DNA from: Chrysochromulina parva
Taxonomy: Eukaryota; Haptophyta; Prymnesiales; Chrysochromulinaceae
Direction of reading: 5' to 3'
NCBI GenBank assembly: GCA_002887195.1
Contig: PJAB01000024.1
Location: 1 to 60,962, forward strand
DNA length: 60,962 bases
Under the pieces are notes generated by a model. That model saw nothing but the letters and a program-made list of their open reading frames with translations, searched no databases and had not been told where the DNA came from. A program made the translations under genes and the position numbers. The number at the start of each line of letters is the position of its first letter. The first letter of the stretch is position 1. Below, in pieces: positions 28,951-39,301 of the stretch.

Positions 28951-31464
28951 ATGACCATCCCAGGGGACCGACTTGCGCGAGACGTGATGCCCGAAGACGC
29001 TTCCTCGCCGTGCTTCCCTCACGGGCTCGAAGCCGCCCTGTGCGCGCATGTCGAGGCGGCCTACTACACCGCCTCGCGCTCGTGGACCTCACAGCCGGCT
29101 CATCCGCTCGATGCTAATCCGAGCCGCACCGAGGTGCTCGGAAATCCTCGCGCATGGCTGACAATCTGCTTGCAGAGCCAGCACAAGCCAAACATCAGCA
29201 AGGTGATCGCGTTCCTCTTCGGCGACGAGGCGATTGACGCCGTCGAAGCTGTCATGCGCGTCGCCGTCGGCCCTGCACCCACCGAAGGGCCGGACGACAA
29301 GGCCGCTGTGCCACCGCCGACAGCCAAGGTGAGCTTGCAGCTCGTCTTCCGGCAGTGCTGCTCGAATTACGCGACGCATGGGCGCGTCGCACGAGGCATC
29401 GTGCACGCGATCACGCGGCGCCTCTCCCTGCACAACGCCGCTCGAACCAAGGCCATCCTTTCACTGCTCGACGAGCCGCGACGGTCAAAGCTTGTCTTCC
29501 TCGAGCCGCTCCGTCGGCTCTGCGCGCTATCGGCGGCTTCAGGCCAGCCGGCGGCCGCGGCGGCTTCCGAGGTCGCGTGGCACGAGGCACTGCTGCAGGC
29601 CCTCGAGCTCGTGTCCACCTCCGCATCGCCCACGTGCCGATTCCGGCCGTCCGTGGTCTCCGAGCTCCTCTCAGAGGCGAGACACGTGGCGGTCGACATG
29701 GGACACGTGGCCATCTGGGGCAGCACCGCCGCCGCCGGCAGCAGCACCGCCGCCGCCGGCAGCACCACCGCCGACAGCAGCACCACCGCCGACGGTAGCA
29801 CCAATAGCGCGCAGCCGCTCCTCAACCAGGTGCTTCCGGTGCATGCATCTCTCGCACACCTGCTGCGCACCCGTCTCGCGCCACTCCTCGCCGCCGAGGA
29901 CGACGCGGGCGCGACCACGACGACGCCGCCATACGAGTGGGCGAGTGCAGCTGACTACCTTCCGAACCCAGCGGTGCATTGGGCGCTTTTGCGCACCGCC
30001 GAGGCCGCGCGTGCCCAAGGTGAGAACTTCAAGGCGGATCAAGGCGCGGGTGCTCTTTTGGCGGCCACACGTGGCGATTTGGGCGAGCTTGCGTGCGCAC
30101 TTGGCGCGCTGCTCCATGGCCCTGTGGGAAGTGCGCAGCTCCATGGCCCTGTGGCGGACGGCGCCGTAGCACTCGCAATACTCCAGATGCTCAGCCCCAC
30201 AGGCCGTCGAAGCGTCGCGATGGAAGACGGGGACGGGCGCCGTGGTGAGCACTTGCATACAGGCCGTCGATGCGTCGCGTTGGAAGACGAAGGCGCCGTG
30301 TTGGGCGCCCGTGTGGCCATCGAGCGCCTCGGCGCACCCGGATGGCGCGTGGCGTTGGATGCGGCGCTGGGGGCGGGCGTAGTGGCCGACGGAGGTGGCG
30401 GCGGCAATCCAGCCACGCTCTGTGTGCCCTTGCGGACCTCGTTTGACGCGCGGTCCGATGAGGCGGCAGCACTTTCCCATTGGTGGCCCGCTGTGCGGCT
30501 TTGGGTGCGCCAGCCCGGCCACTCTCGCTATTCGGGCGTGCTGGAGGGCTTGCTACGGCGCGCGGCCCGTCTGCACGCCCAGGGCGGCTGGCTAGACTCG
30601 GGTGGCCCTCGCAAACGGCGCATGCCTGAGATCATCAGCGGCGGCGGCGGCGGCAGCAGCAGCCACGCCGCGCTCGAGCTACGTGCGCCGCTCTTGCCTC
30701 TGCACGACGCGCGCAGGCTGGTGGACGCGTGCGCCCTGTACCTGCCTGCCGTGCTGCCCCTGCTGCGCCCGTCCGACGCGCTCGCGCTGCTCCACGCATA
30801 CGCGCTCGCCACGGCGCGCACCCCCGCCGCTCCGGGCGAGTCTACAGGGCCGCCCGAGATTGCCGAGATTGCGATCTCGAAGCCGCCCGAGATTGCCGAG
30901 ATTGCGATCTCGAAGCCGCCCGAGATTGCCGAGATTGCGATCTCGAAGCTCGTAGACGCAGCGAGCTCGTGGAGGAGGCCGCCTCAGGGTGGCGCGGAGC
31001 CCAAGCGGCCGCCGCTGCAGGCTGGCTGTGCCCTCGCTCTGCTGCCGCTCTGGTACGGCCGCAGCGCCGTGCCGGGCGCACTCTCTGAGCCCACCCTTGA
31101 TCACTCGTTCGCGCCGCTCGCGACACTCGACGGAGCTGGCGCGGACCTCGCTCTCTGCAGCCACTCAAGCTACCTGCTCGCGGCCCTCTACCTGCCGCCC
31201 GCTGCCCCGGTGGCACGCGCCACGCTGCTGCTCGAGCTCGCCGAGCAGTGGGCAGCGGAGGCGCGCTGGAGCTGCGACGTCGGCGCAGTAGCGGCCGCGC
31301 GCGTCCGCCGTGTTGCCGCGGCCCTCGCCAATGTGCGTGCGGCGCTCGACGCCGAGGTAGAAGGGCTCTTGCGCGAATCCGGCGCCACGAAGGTTGCGGA
31401 GCGGCTGCGGGGTGTAGGCGTGCACCTCTTCGGGGGCCCCTCGATGACACACGTGTATGTGTGA
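28951..31464 (+). CDS. Unknown helical repeat-like protein
   Basis: The open frame encodes 837 residues from ATG 28951. I do not recognise the family. It is mostly Ala/Leu-rich helix, compatible with a HEAT/armadillo-type scaffold (for example LVFLEPLRRLCALSAASG, LHDARRLVDACALYLPAVLP), without signal peptide or membrane helix. It carries several recent in-frame expansions: STAAAG/STTAD repeats near 29725-29800, LHGPV twice near 30112-30155, a 60-bp-period duplication at 30199-30289 and three copies of PPEIAEIAISK at 30849-30947. The duplication at 30199 may mark a very short intron (see repeat entry). The C-terminus ends in HLFGGPSMTHVYV. Confidence 0.5.
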   Translation: MTIPGDRLARDVMPEDASSPCFPHGLEAALCAHVEAAYYTASRSWTSQPAHPLDANPSRTEVLGNPRAWLTICLQSQHKPNISKVIAFLFGDEAIDAVEAVMRVAVGPAPTEGPDDKAAVPPPTAKVSLQLVFRQCCSNYATHGRVARGIVHAITRRLSLHNAARTKAILSLLDEPRRSKLVFLEPLRRLCALSAASGQPAAAAASEVAWHEALLQALELVSTSASPTCRFRPSVVSELLSEARHVAVDMGHVAIWGSTAAAGSSTAAAGSTTADSSTTADGSTNSAQPLLNQVLPVHASLAHLLRTRLAPLLAAEDDAGATTTTPPYEWASAADYLPNPAVHWALLRTAEAARAQGENFKADQGAGALLAATRGDLGELACALGALLHGPVGSAQLHGPVADGAVALAILQMLSPTGRRSVAMEDGDGRRGEHLHTGRRCVALEDEGAVLGARVAIERLGAPGWRVALDAALGAGVVADGGGGGNPATLCVPLRTSFDARSDEAAALSHWWPAVRLWVRQPGHSRYSGVLEGLLRRAARLHAQGGWLDSGGPRKRRMPEIISGGGGGSSSHAALELRAPLLPLHDARRLVDACALYLPAVLPLLRPSDALALLHAYALATARTPAAPGESTGPPEIAEIAISKPPEIAEIAISKPPEIAEIAISKLVDAASSWRRPPQGGAEPKRPPLQAGCALALLPLWYGRSAVPGALSEPTLDHSFAPLATLDGAGADLALCSHSSYLLAALYLPPAAPVARATLLLELAEQWAAEARWSCDVGAVAAARVRRVAAALANVRAALDAEVEGLLRESGATKVAERLRGVGVHLFGGPSMTHVYV
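30199..30292 (+). repeat. Reverse-orientation family-B insertion flanked by 31-bp duplication
   Basis: Copies at 30199-30229 and 30259-30289 match at 29 of 31 bases. The 29-bp filler 30230-30258 reads gggacgggcgccgtggtgagcacttgcat; its reverse complement matches the cores at 16084-16135 and 42793-42834. Two splice readings are possible, both in frame: a 48-bp GT-AG intron 30245-30292 using the filler's gtgagc as donor, or a 60-bp GC-AG intron 30203-30262. It may also be unspliced and coding. Confidence 0.55.
30849..30947 (+). repeat. 33-bp in-frame minisatellite (3 copies)
   Basis: Three tandem 33-bp units encode PPEIAEIAISK three times. The units are almost identical at DNA level, indicating recent expansion. 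Confidence 0.85.
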
Positions 31465-31823
31465 ATGTGAATGTGTGTCTGTGTGACTTCTAACACACGA
31501 TCAGAAATTAGGACCGTGGTGTGGAGGCGCGCGCCTCAGTCGTCAATGATCATTTATGTTCGGCGGCGCCCGAGGGCAGATGACGGTGTCCAATTCCGAC
31601 AAAACATTACCGAATTTTTCGCGTCGCAACTTCTATTAAACACATCATCCGTAACTAAAGGAAATGTCTGGAATGATCTCTGGAATGACATCTCGGAGAG
31701 TATCAAGGAGGTCATGAGATACGAATGACATCTTGATGACTTTTGGCAGCTCTAACTGCTGCACACTCATGACCTTCGCTTCCAAAAAGTGACCCCTTGC
31801 AGCGGGCCGACCGGGCGGAAGCG
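31465..31823. other. Intergenic region, upstream of the channel gene
   Basis: This 359-bp spacer is AT-richer than the coding DNA. It begins with a TG-rich stretch after the previous stop codon (gtgaatgtgaatgtgtgtct) and contains aatgatctctggaatgacat near 31671-31690. A cccttgcag at 31794-31802 could be a 3' splice site for an untranslated first exon of the channel gene. Confidence 0.35.
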
Positions 31824-34800
31824 ATGGCCCAGCAGGCCTTTCTCGCAAGGCAGCGCCGGATCTGGGATGAAGAAGCCGCCCCTAAGAAACGAAGGCCACG
31901 CACGGGCCACTTCCACTCGTTCCTCCGCAAGAATGAGCGGCCGCATGACGCGCTGAAAGCAGCGCTCTTCGAATCGCGTGACCGCCTCACAAACTTGTTC
32001 GAATTATGGGACGAGGATGACAACGGGCAATTGAATCGCATTGAATTCCGTCGCGCCGCGAAGATTCTTGGATGCCGTCAAACAAAGGAGGAGCTAGATG
32101 CCTTCTTTGACATCGTTGACACGAACCAGGACGGAACCTTATCTCATGCCGAGTTGATGGACGTGGTCCGTGAACCTGAACTTTCGTCCATCGTGCCCCC
32201 GACCGAGGCGCCCCCGCCCGCCGCTGACGAGCCAAACATCGGACGGGTACAGGGATGCAAACGCTGTGCCCTCAAGGTCATTCGTACAGTCTATGCCATC
32301 GCTAGCTCGGTAACGGTGCAGACGCTCATGTACTTTGCCTTCGTGTACATCGTGCAGATGCTCGTGCGCTCGGTGCGCTCCACAGATGAGTACTATCTCG
32401 ACAAGCAGTTTTCAGACACGTTGATGTGAGTGACGGCCGCGCCCGTGCCCGCACATACAGCTCCTCACGCGCAGCCTGAAACTGTTGCCGACTGACCCAA
32501 AGGCTGTGCCACGTCGTGCGTGCAGCTCGACAACTGGCAACGCCTACGACAACGACCTCAAGGAGTTCAACACCATCCGACGCATCGCGGACATCTGGCA
32601 ATGGGGTAACGCATTGCTGTGGCCCGGGCTGCTCGGCAACATTGGCCCCACCTGCGCGGCTGTGGGCAAAGGCAGCTTCTTCCGGTCGGCGGACATGGCA
32701 ACAGAGACCAATTATAGTGCAATATATTATGGTGCGCCCGGAGACTTTTGCAACGACGACCGGCTGCAGGACGGTGAGGGGTACGGGGTCGTTACCAACG
32801 AGGGGGCCACTCCTCCGTTGGTTGCAGACGTCGTCGACCGCTTCAACCAAATGGACTGGACGGACGGCCTGCGCATCCTGCAGGTGCGCGCGGCGTCCAC
32901 GAGTGCAACGCTCTGCGCGACGGATACCATCGGCGGCACATGCTACCCCGAGCCGGACGGAGTTGGGTACGTTGAGGACACAGCACCGTTTGGATACAAT
33001 GCGACGCACCCTGAGCAGCCCCTGAGCTACCCCTTCCGCTGGCGATCGGCAGAGGAGATGGGCTCAGCCAAGATGTGGTCTGCATCTCCCTCGAGCTTCC
33101 GCGGCTACACGGGCGCCGGCTACGTCTCCTTCGTGATCCCCTTCTTCTCAGAGGTGTTCCTGCGAGATGAGCGGGGCACGCCGTCGCAAGTGACCGATTT
33201 CCAACGGTACCGCGTCCTGCGCGGCGACGGGCGCAAGCCGCACTTCTTCTGCGTACGCCTCTCGTGGGACTCGCATCACGTGCACCAGCTCTGCGACCCG
33301 AACGACCCCAGCCGCCAAAACCGGACCACCGGCATCGTCCGCGCCGCGATCGTCGAGTTCTGGAACGATCTGAAGCGCGCCCATTACGTGGACGCACGGA
33401 CGCGGATGGTCGAGCTGCTCGTGCCGCTCACGTCCAATCATTTGGGCGTCAAGTCCACCGCTCGCCTCATGCTTGAGATCACCTCCACTGGCGCAGTGCT
33501 GCCGTCGTATGACACTCTGACGCGCGTCTCGCGCCAGTTCCAGATAGACGATACGGACTTTTGGCGCAAAATCGGCCTTGCATTCACCTGCTTCTTCTGC
33601 TTGATGGAGTTACTTGAGCTTCTGGGCCTCGAAGATGGTGACCACTTTTGCCACCTTGCCGCGCTGCTTGCCACTGATTGCCGCGGATTGGGTCTCTGAT
33701 TGCATCGAGGATGGTGGCCGCTCGACAGATCAGAGCCAGATGCCCCCCCCCACACCACGCCACTTCTTCCGCACGCGCTCTCCTCCCCTTGTTGTCGCAC
33801 GCTCTCCTCGCCGCCTGCGCTTTATAGACTCAAATGTGCGTTGCATGCCCTCGCTCACTGGGCTTTGGACCGCGGCTTCTACTCCCTTTTCTGGCAGGCG
33901 TCTTCGAGTTAAGCGACGTCATCAAGTACGCCATACTGCCGCCCCTCGCTTCCTTCTGCTGCCCTGCGCGCGCTCCCCAGCCCTGCCTTCCGACACGTCT
34001 CGCGCTGTGCACGCTTCGCCAACACGCGTCGCTATGTCGTCACACAGGTACCTCTCCGACATCTGGAACGCGATGGACTGGGTAGTGTACATCCTCTTCA
34101 TCTTTGTGTACATCTTGGCAACCTCCTACCTGCGGAACGCCCGTTCGTTCGTCTGTGGCGACTTCTGTACCTCCATCGGCTTCCAGGACGACCATCTGGC
34201 CATGACGGATGCACGCCGGCTCAAGTTTTACCTCGCCATGACCTCGTGCCTGCAGCTGCTAAAGATCATGAAGATCATGGCGATACTTGTGCCCAAGATG
34301 GGCTTGGCGCCTTCGGTGCTCAAGAAGGCGATGGCCGACCTCATCTTCTTCGGCGTCGTCTTCGGTATCTCCGTGTTTGCATTCGCCAATGTGCTCTTCA
34401 TCCAACTCGGACCCAATATGGCCGAGTTCGCCTCGCCGTTGAACTCCTTCGTCACCCTCGGCCGCGCCCTCTTCGGCGATTTCGATCTCGACTTGATCAT
34501 TGACAACTCACCCGACTGTGCGTCACTCGCTCTTTGTGCCCTCCGGGCTCTACTCTGTTCGGCCATCCCCTCCTGGTCCTGCCATCCACCCTACATCCAC
34601 CCTTGAATTCAGCCCCTCCTATTCTCGCCCGACGCCATCTGGCTGCATGCGCTGCTGCTTTGACTGTGTGGTGCGTTCCTCTGTTCTGCGCTGATCGCCG
34701 AGCAGACATGAACACGGTGCTCTACCTGATGTACCTGTTCTGCGCTGTCTTCATCCTGCTCTCCATGTTCCTAGCGATCCTCGGCGAGGCGCAGGCCAAC

Positions 34801-35634
34801 TTGCGCGACGACGAGCGCACGCAGCGCAGGAATGCCGAAAGCAAAGGCGAGAAGCTCCCCTCCGAGTATGGCATCTTCACCAAGATGACCACGCTGATCT
34901 CTAGGGGCTTAGCGCGAGTGCCAGTACTCGGCAATAACCTCAAGCAATTTGAGGAAGCGGAGGAGGAGAAGAAGCAAGCTGAGGCGACGAGGGTCGAGGA
35001 GCAGGAGCAAAAGCTCGATGTTCAGCAGGAGCAGGCTTCAGCTTCGTCAATCTTAGTGCCGCTGGCCGATCGCCTCGAGGCTCGCCAGCTCAAGATGGGC
35101 GACAAGATCGAAGAACTCCTGGCTGCATGCGGAGTCTTTGCAAGCGGCGTGAGGCGTAGCTCGTCGAGTGGGGCTGCATGCGGTAGCAGTCCAATCCTGA
35201 GGGCTGGTAGCCCCGGCTTCAGTGACAGCGGCGACGATCGGCTTGAGCGGCTCGAGCAGACGCTGTTGCGGGTGGAGAACGTGGTCATGGAGATGAGGCA
35301 GGCCCATTCATCAATGTTGGAGCGCGACCGAAATGGTGATCGGGGCGTCAGTCGCCACCGGAGCTTAAACCGTCAGGGGCGGCTGCACCATCACATCTCC
35401 AGAGCAGCATCAGCGAACACTGGCGACGACCCTCTGCACCCTGCATCGGGCTCGTCCATGTTCGAAGAGTCGATGAGCTCGTCCGCTACCAAGGAGAAGC
35501 CACCTACGAGGACCCTTTCCACGACCGAGTGTTTGAGCTCGTACAGAGCTGAGGAGAAGCCAGAGAGCTCGTTCACAGCCAAGGAGAAGCCTCCGAGTCG
35601 CCGACGAGTTCGAAAAGTGCATCTCGATGCGTGA
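31824..35634 (+). CDS. Polycystin-2-like cation channel with N-terminal EF hands
   Basis: Five exons: 31824-32425, 32526-33637, 33898-33925, 34048-34517 and 34706-35634, encoding 1046 residues. All four introns are GT-AG, and every joint restores the frame and a conserved stretch (EDGVFELSDVIKYLSDIWNAMDW; DNSPDYMNTVLYLMYL). Two EF hands lie at ~55-105 (DEDDNGQLNRIEF, DTNQDGTLSHAEL). A first transmembrane helix near 170-190 precedes a large extracellular polycystin domain with N-glycosylation sites. The six-helix PKD channel core follows, including FFGVVFGISVFAFANVLFIQL and a pore-like TLGRALFGDFD, then LSMFLAILGEAQANL. The C-terminus has a coiled coil (~740-790) and Ser-rich tail. Polycystin-2 conducts Ca2+/Na+ in cilia; its usual EF hand is C-terminal, so the N-terminal pair is unusual. 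Confidence 0.85.
33898..33925 (+). other. 28-bp microexon of the polycystin-like gene
   Basis: Bounded by ctggcag on the left and gtacgcc on the right, this exon encodes GVFELSDVIK with the flanking partial codons. Skipping it (28 bp) would shift the frame and delete the link between two membrane segments. Confidence 0.75.
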
Positions 35635-36475
35635 TCGGCAGGTCGGCACACGAGGCGGTGCTCGTCTGCCTTCTCAGTCGCCACCACCACCATCGCTTCC
35701 TCGAGGCACTTGTCAGCCTCCATGAAGGGCCCGCCGCCGGGTGCACTCTGTAGCCGCCTCTGCGCTCGCCTCCGCCTGGCGCCATTCTGCCTCCATTGAT
35801 ATTTGTGCGCATATCGCTGCTCGTTCTCCGTCGATCTGCGTACGCATTGCCCCCGTGAGGGTGCCGTCTTATCGCATGCGCCGTTCATACTTGTACATAC
35901 GTCTTCTCGCATATGCCGTCTTCTCGCATGCACCGGTACCTGTCCAGCGCTTCGAGCGTGTAGCGTTGCACCTTGCACCCCCACACCGTGGGTTCCGTGC
36001 GGCGTGCGCCTTTGCGTTGTGTATGCCAGAGCGGAGTGCGCCGCCGGCGGCCTCGCCGCCTGCGCTTGGTATCGCATCAGATACAGTCACGCCTTGTTTA
36101 TTTCGTTGAGCTATTACCGTGCAAAACCGTGCACGGCCATGCCTCCGGGGAGCGAGTGCGACGGCTCCGGCGGGTACCCCGGCTCGTCACACAGCTGGCT
36201 AGGCCTAGTGGGTACGCGGAGGTTCCCGGAGGACAATCTCGATTTGCTTTAAAAATTTCAAGAGGAAAATTATTTTGGAAAATACAATTGTAACCAAATG
36301 TTGTTTGGGTCACGAAAGACGTCGGTGTATCCTCGACATGCTGCGATATGCAAGAACGGGACGACCGACATTTGATCGGAGAGGACCTGGAAAAACCCGA
36401 GCGCCCGAAAAGTGAAAAGGCGGGATTCCGTGATTCTCTTTCATCAATGTATTTCGCAGCAACGAAAAGACGAAT
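35635..36475. other. 841-bp intergenic region
   Basis: It lies between two plus-strand genes. Only short, unconvincing open frames occur on either strand. Repeats of ttctcgcatatgccgtcttctcgcatg type are seen near 35903-35930. The last ~250 bp are AT-richer and include taaaaatttcaagaggaaaa at 36250-36269, probably the promoter of the LON gene. Confidence 0.4.
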
Positions 36476-37432
36476 ATGACGCCGTCCACGGTGGTGATAT
36501 CAATGGCGATTGCATGGCGGCAGCCAACACGAAGCCAGCCATCGATATGCACCGTCGTGCGACGAGCGGACACGCCACGCATGAACGAGTTCGATCTGTC
36601 CGTACTCACGAAGCGTATAGAGACTCAAAAATCAAGCACCAGCATCCCAGCCATTGTAATGGCACCGAGCTGCTTCCTGCCTGGGCAGAAGATGCAGATG
36701 CACAAGGTGAGCGCCGAATTCGCGGCGCTGCTGCGCCGCCTGCAGGTCACCGAGCGGGCGGGCGGGCCGATTGAGACGTACACCATCGCCATCATGGTCC
36801 TTGTGCAAAACAAGCGGCCGCTGCCACTCGGGATCCAAGCGTCGGTCGCCTCTGTGGAGCAGCTCGAGAACGGCACCTGGGAGGCCGCTTTGCTTGCGAA
36901 GCGCATCATCCGCTTCATCGGGGCGGTCGACGACACCGACTATGAGCGAGGCGACCGCGCGGCCCAGCAGGGCAGCGAGCAGGATCGGAACCAACAAGCG
37001 CAAGGCTGGTTGATTGCACGCGTGACACCCGTTGACGTGAAGGCTCTGGACGAGCAGGAGCTGGTGCTTAATGGCGACACGTCCCGCGTGCTCGAGTTCT
37101 TGTCGCGCGAGCTCGATCCTCTGGTCGAGTGCTGGCTCGACCTCGTGCGCACCTCCGACGTGGTCCGACTTGCCAAATCTGGCGACGAGCTCGAGGCGCT
37201 CCTCGAGGAGCTCGGCAGTCTGCCCGGCGTGCACGACTACTCGGCACGCGCTCTGTGGGTGGGGCGGCTGCTGAACCCTGGGCCGATGCGTGTGGCTCAC
37301 GAGATGCGCTCACAGCTTCTGCAGGCCGACTCGGCGCTTGAACGCCTGTACATCGCCCGCGGCGCTCTGGTCGACAGCGTCCAACGGCTCAAAGCTTCCG
37401 AGGAGCACGGCACGCCACTCTTTGTGGACTGA
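36476..37432 (+). CDS. LON substrate-binding-domain protein
   Basis: 318 residues, one exon. The pattern IPAIVMAPSCFLPGQKMQMH, then TIAIMVLVQNKRPLPLGIQASVASVEQLENGTWEAALLAKRIIRFI is that of the N-terminal LON domain (conserved P-G near the start, V-x-x-V-E-x-L-x-x-G-x-W-x-x-x-x-x-G/A-x-x-R strand). A helical second half (~180-318) corresponds to the alpha part of LON domains. There is no AAA+ ATPase or protease part, so this is a stand-alone LON protein, related to bacterial YcaP/PUD-like or cereblon-type proteins, not a Lon protease. ATG 36476 gives a 35-residue leader that could target an organelle; MNEFDL at 36581 is an alternative start. Confidence 0.6.
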   Translation: MTPSTVVISMAIAWRQPTRSQPSICTVVRRADTPRMNEFDLSVLTKRIETQKSSTSIPAIVMAPSCFLPGQKMQMHKVSAEFAALLRRLQVTERAGGPIETYTIAIMVLVQNKRPLPLGIQASVASVEQLENGTWEAALLAKRIIRFIGAVDDTDYERGDRAAQQGSEQDRNQQAQGWLIARVTPVDVKALDEQELVLNGDTSRVLEFLSRELDPLVECWLDLVRTSDVVRLAKSGDELEALLEELGSLPGVHDYSARALWVGRLLNPGPMRVAHEMRSQLLQADSALERLYIARGALVDSVQRLKASEEHGTPLFVD

Positions 37433-38224
37433 TGCGCCGGCCTTGATTGGCAATGTCGGGGACTCGGCTCCACGTGCGCTGTGGACGGTTCCGGGACGTG
37501 TACATTGGGCGTGTGCTTTGGGAGACGATCATCGAGACGATCTGGGGCGCGTGTCGTGGCCTTGGGTGTCCAGCGCGAGCGGCGAGAGCAGTGGGGTCGC
37601 CCCGCAGGCGTCCGCGCGATCTCGCCCAGGAGATGCCTACTCGCGCGATCTTCCGATCTTCGAGAGCGGTGAACGCCCTTTGACTGCGTGACTCGCGCTC
37701 TCGAGAGATGGTGTAACATATCCTTCGCTATAGAGCTGTATATTCTACGATACGAATGGGAATGGGACTTGGCGACTGGGCGGACGATCGGTGGTCGATG
37801 CGAGCCGTGTTAAGCGTATTTCCGCATCCGGGGCGTCGGGAAGGGGTTTTCGGTTTACTAACCTGAAACCTCTAACGCGTAACGGCGAGTCGCTGACTGT
37901 CCATGTACCATCGAACTCTCCATTTTCGTAACATTTTCGACAGGGGTGATATTCGTATTTTCGACCACATGGTCCGACACTCTTCCTCATCACTGGGCCC
38001 ACGGCGGTCACTGGCGCGCGCGCAACTCTGCTCGCCACCTGTTCACGATGCCCTTTTGTACTATGTTGCGGTCATGATTGTCCAGTGGCACCAGCCTGCA
38101 CATCACTGATTCTGTGCTCTCCAGTCCGGTCGCGTGCACTGACAGCAGCTGTGTCCTCTTGTCCGTGCCCGTGCTCGGTTGGCGCGCGCCAACGCTGGCG
38201 CGCTGGGCGACCACGACGGTCGCC
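37433..38224. other. 792-bp convergent intergenic region
   Basis: It separates the 3' ends of the LON and borealin genes. No supported gene. The interval 37690-37960 is AT-richer. I see no repeat family or RNA structure that I can name. Confidence 0.4.
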
Positions 38225-39058
38225 TCACTGCTCGAGGCCTACATTCGCCTTGATGGCGGCCAGATGGCGCTCCACCTGCGCCTTGAGCACCTCGAGCTCG
38301 CTCAGGCCGAGCGTGAGCTCATTGCCGTTTCCGAGCGTGATCGTCGCGACGCCGCCGACGCGCGGGCCTACACCGGCCTTGGCTTTGATCGTGCCAGGCA
38401 CTGCGATGGGCGACCCGTTTGCTGTGAAGGCTAGCTCGCCCTCCTGCAGCGGCCGCGGAGCGCAATCAAAGCGCGGCGTGTATGGCACGGCAGTGGTGCC
38501 GGCAGCGGGCGTCGCGGCCACCGCACCTCGAGCTGTGCTGGCGCCCGCTGGCGTGGAGGCCACGGTGCCCATGCGCGCGCGCGTCTGGCGTGCGCCTGGC
38601 GTCGCGGAGATGCCCGGCATCGCAGCAGCCTCAGTGGCGCGCTTGCGCGGATTATTGACGACGGGCTTGGGCGCGGGCGCGGGCTTGGGCGCGACATTGG
38701 CCTTGCCGCTCGGTGCAAGCAACGCGGGCGGCGGCGGCATGAGCTTGAGCTGGCTGCTCGTCGCCTCCTTGATGGCTTTCTCAACGTCGCCGCCGTACAC
38801 CATGCAGAAGTCCCGCATCGACATCTTTTGGATGCAGGTGGGCAGCTTGAAGAGGATGTCAATTCTCACGGTGCTCTCCAGGTTATCGATCAGCTGCTCG
38901 ACGAGCTGGTTCATCTGCTTCGTCTTCTGCTCGAGCTCGATGTCGAGCTCCTGCAGCACCGTCTCAGGGCCGCCCATGCCGACCATGGCTGCGTCCTCGT
39001 CCTCGGCGATGGCGGCCGGGTGCAGGTCCTCGACGAACGCGGTGGTCGTCGTCGACAT
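38225..39058 (-). CDS. Borealin, chromosomal passenger complex subunit
   Basis: 277 residues, one exon, ATG 39058. The N-terminal helix (~37-85, ELDIELEQKTKQMNQLVEQL... with KLPTCIQKMSMRDF) matches the Nbl1/borealin N-terminal region that packs with INCENP and survivin. A basic Pro/Ala linker with TP sites (STP, ATP, TPGAR) follows, resembling CDK/Aurora target sites. The C-terminal domain has the borealin signature TPRFD (194-198), EGELAFTANGSPIA (~207-219) and ITLGNGNELTLGLSELEVLKAQV near the end, like the dimerisation domain of animal borealin. It would bring Aurora B to centromeres and the midzone. The gene is divergent from the p28-like gene with a 243-bp intergenic region that has cell-cycle-type motifs. 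Confidence 0.75.
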   Translation of the reverse strand: MSTTTTAFVEDLHPAAIAEDEDAAMVGMGGPETVLQELDIELEQKTKQMNQLVEQLIDNLESTVRIDILFKLPTCIQKMSMRDFCMVYGGDVEKAIKEATSSQLKLMPPPPALLAPSGKANVAPKPAPAPKPVVNNPRKRATEAAAMPGISATPGARQTRARMGTVASTPAGASTARGAVAATPAAGTTAVPYTPRFDCAPRPLQEGELAFTANGSPIAVPGTIKAKAGVGPRVGGVATITLGNGNELTLGLSELEVLKAQVERHLAAIKANVGLEQ

Positions 39059-39301
39059 CGAGCCGCGCAACCTGCGCGAGCGGTGGGGCGACGGGTGAGC
39101 GGTGAGAGCGACGGCAGCCAGGTCCGGTGCTGAGGCGCGTCTCACATTGGTTTTTTCAAAGTGACGGTTCAATTCACGCGCCAAAAGGTGTGTGGTGGGG
39201 GGCAGTAGTTCGCCGCGCGCGGCGACTCTGGGAGCATTGTTCTCAAAGTTGAGTGGACGTTCGCATTTCAGACGTCTTTCTTGGTCCAACAGTGTGCGGA
39301 C
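39059..39301 (-). promoter_or_regulatory. Divergent promoter with E2F-, CHR- and CCAAT-like motifs
   Basis: Read on the borealin strand, TTTTGGCGCG (39186 to 39177) matches the E2F consensus, TTTGAA (39160 to 39155) matches the CHR element and CCAAT lies at 39150 to 39146, all 88-128 bp before the borealin ATG. This order of sites is typical of cell-cycle promoters in animals and plants. Each motif is short, so chance occurrence is possible. Confidence 0.4.

Noticed and set aside
33638..34705. Channel-gene introns as introner-like elements
   Set aside because: Beyond a shared GTAC at 33926 and 34048 I see no long flanking duplication or shared filler in these introns.
35391..36077. Minus-strand 228-codon frame in and beyond the channel's 3' end
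   Set aside because: It has no recognisable domain, overlaps the end of the channel gene and looks like a chance frame.
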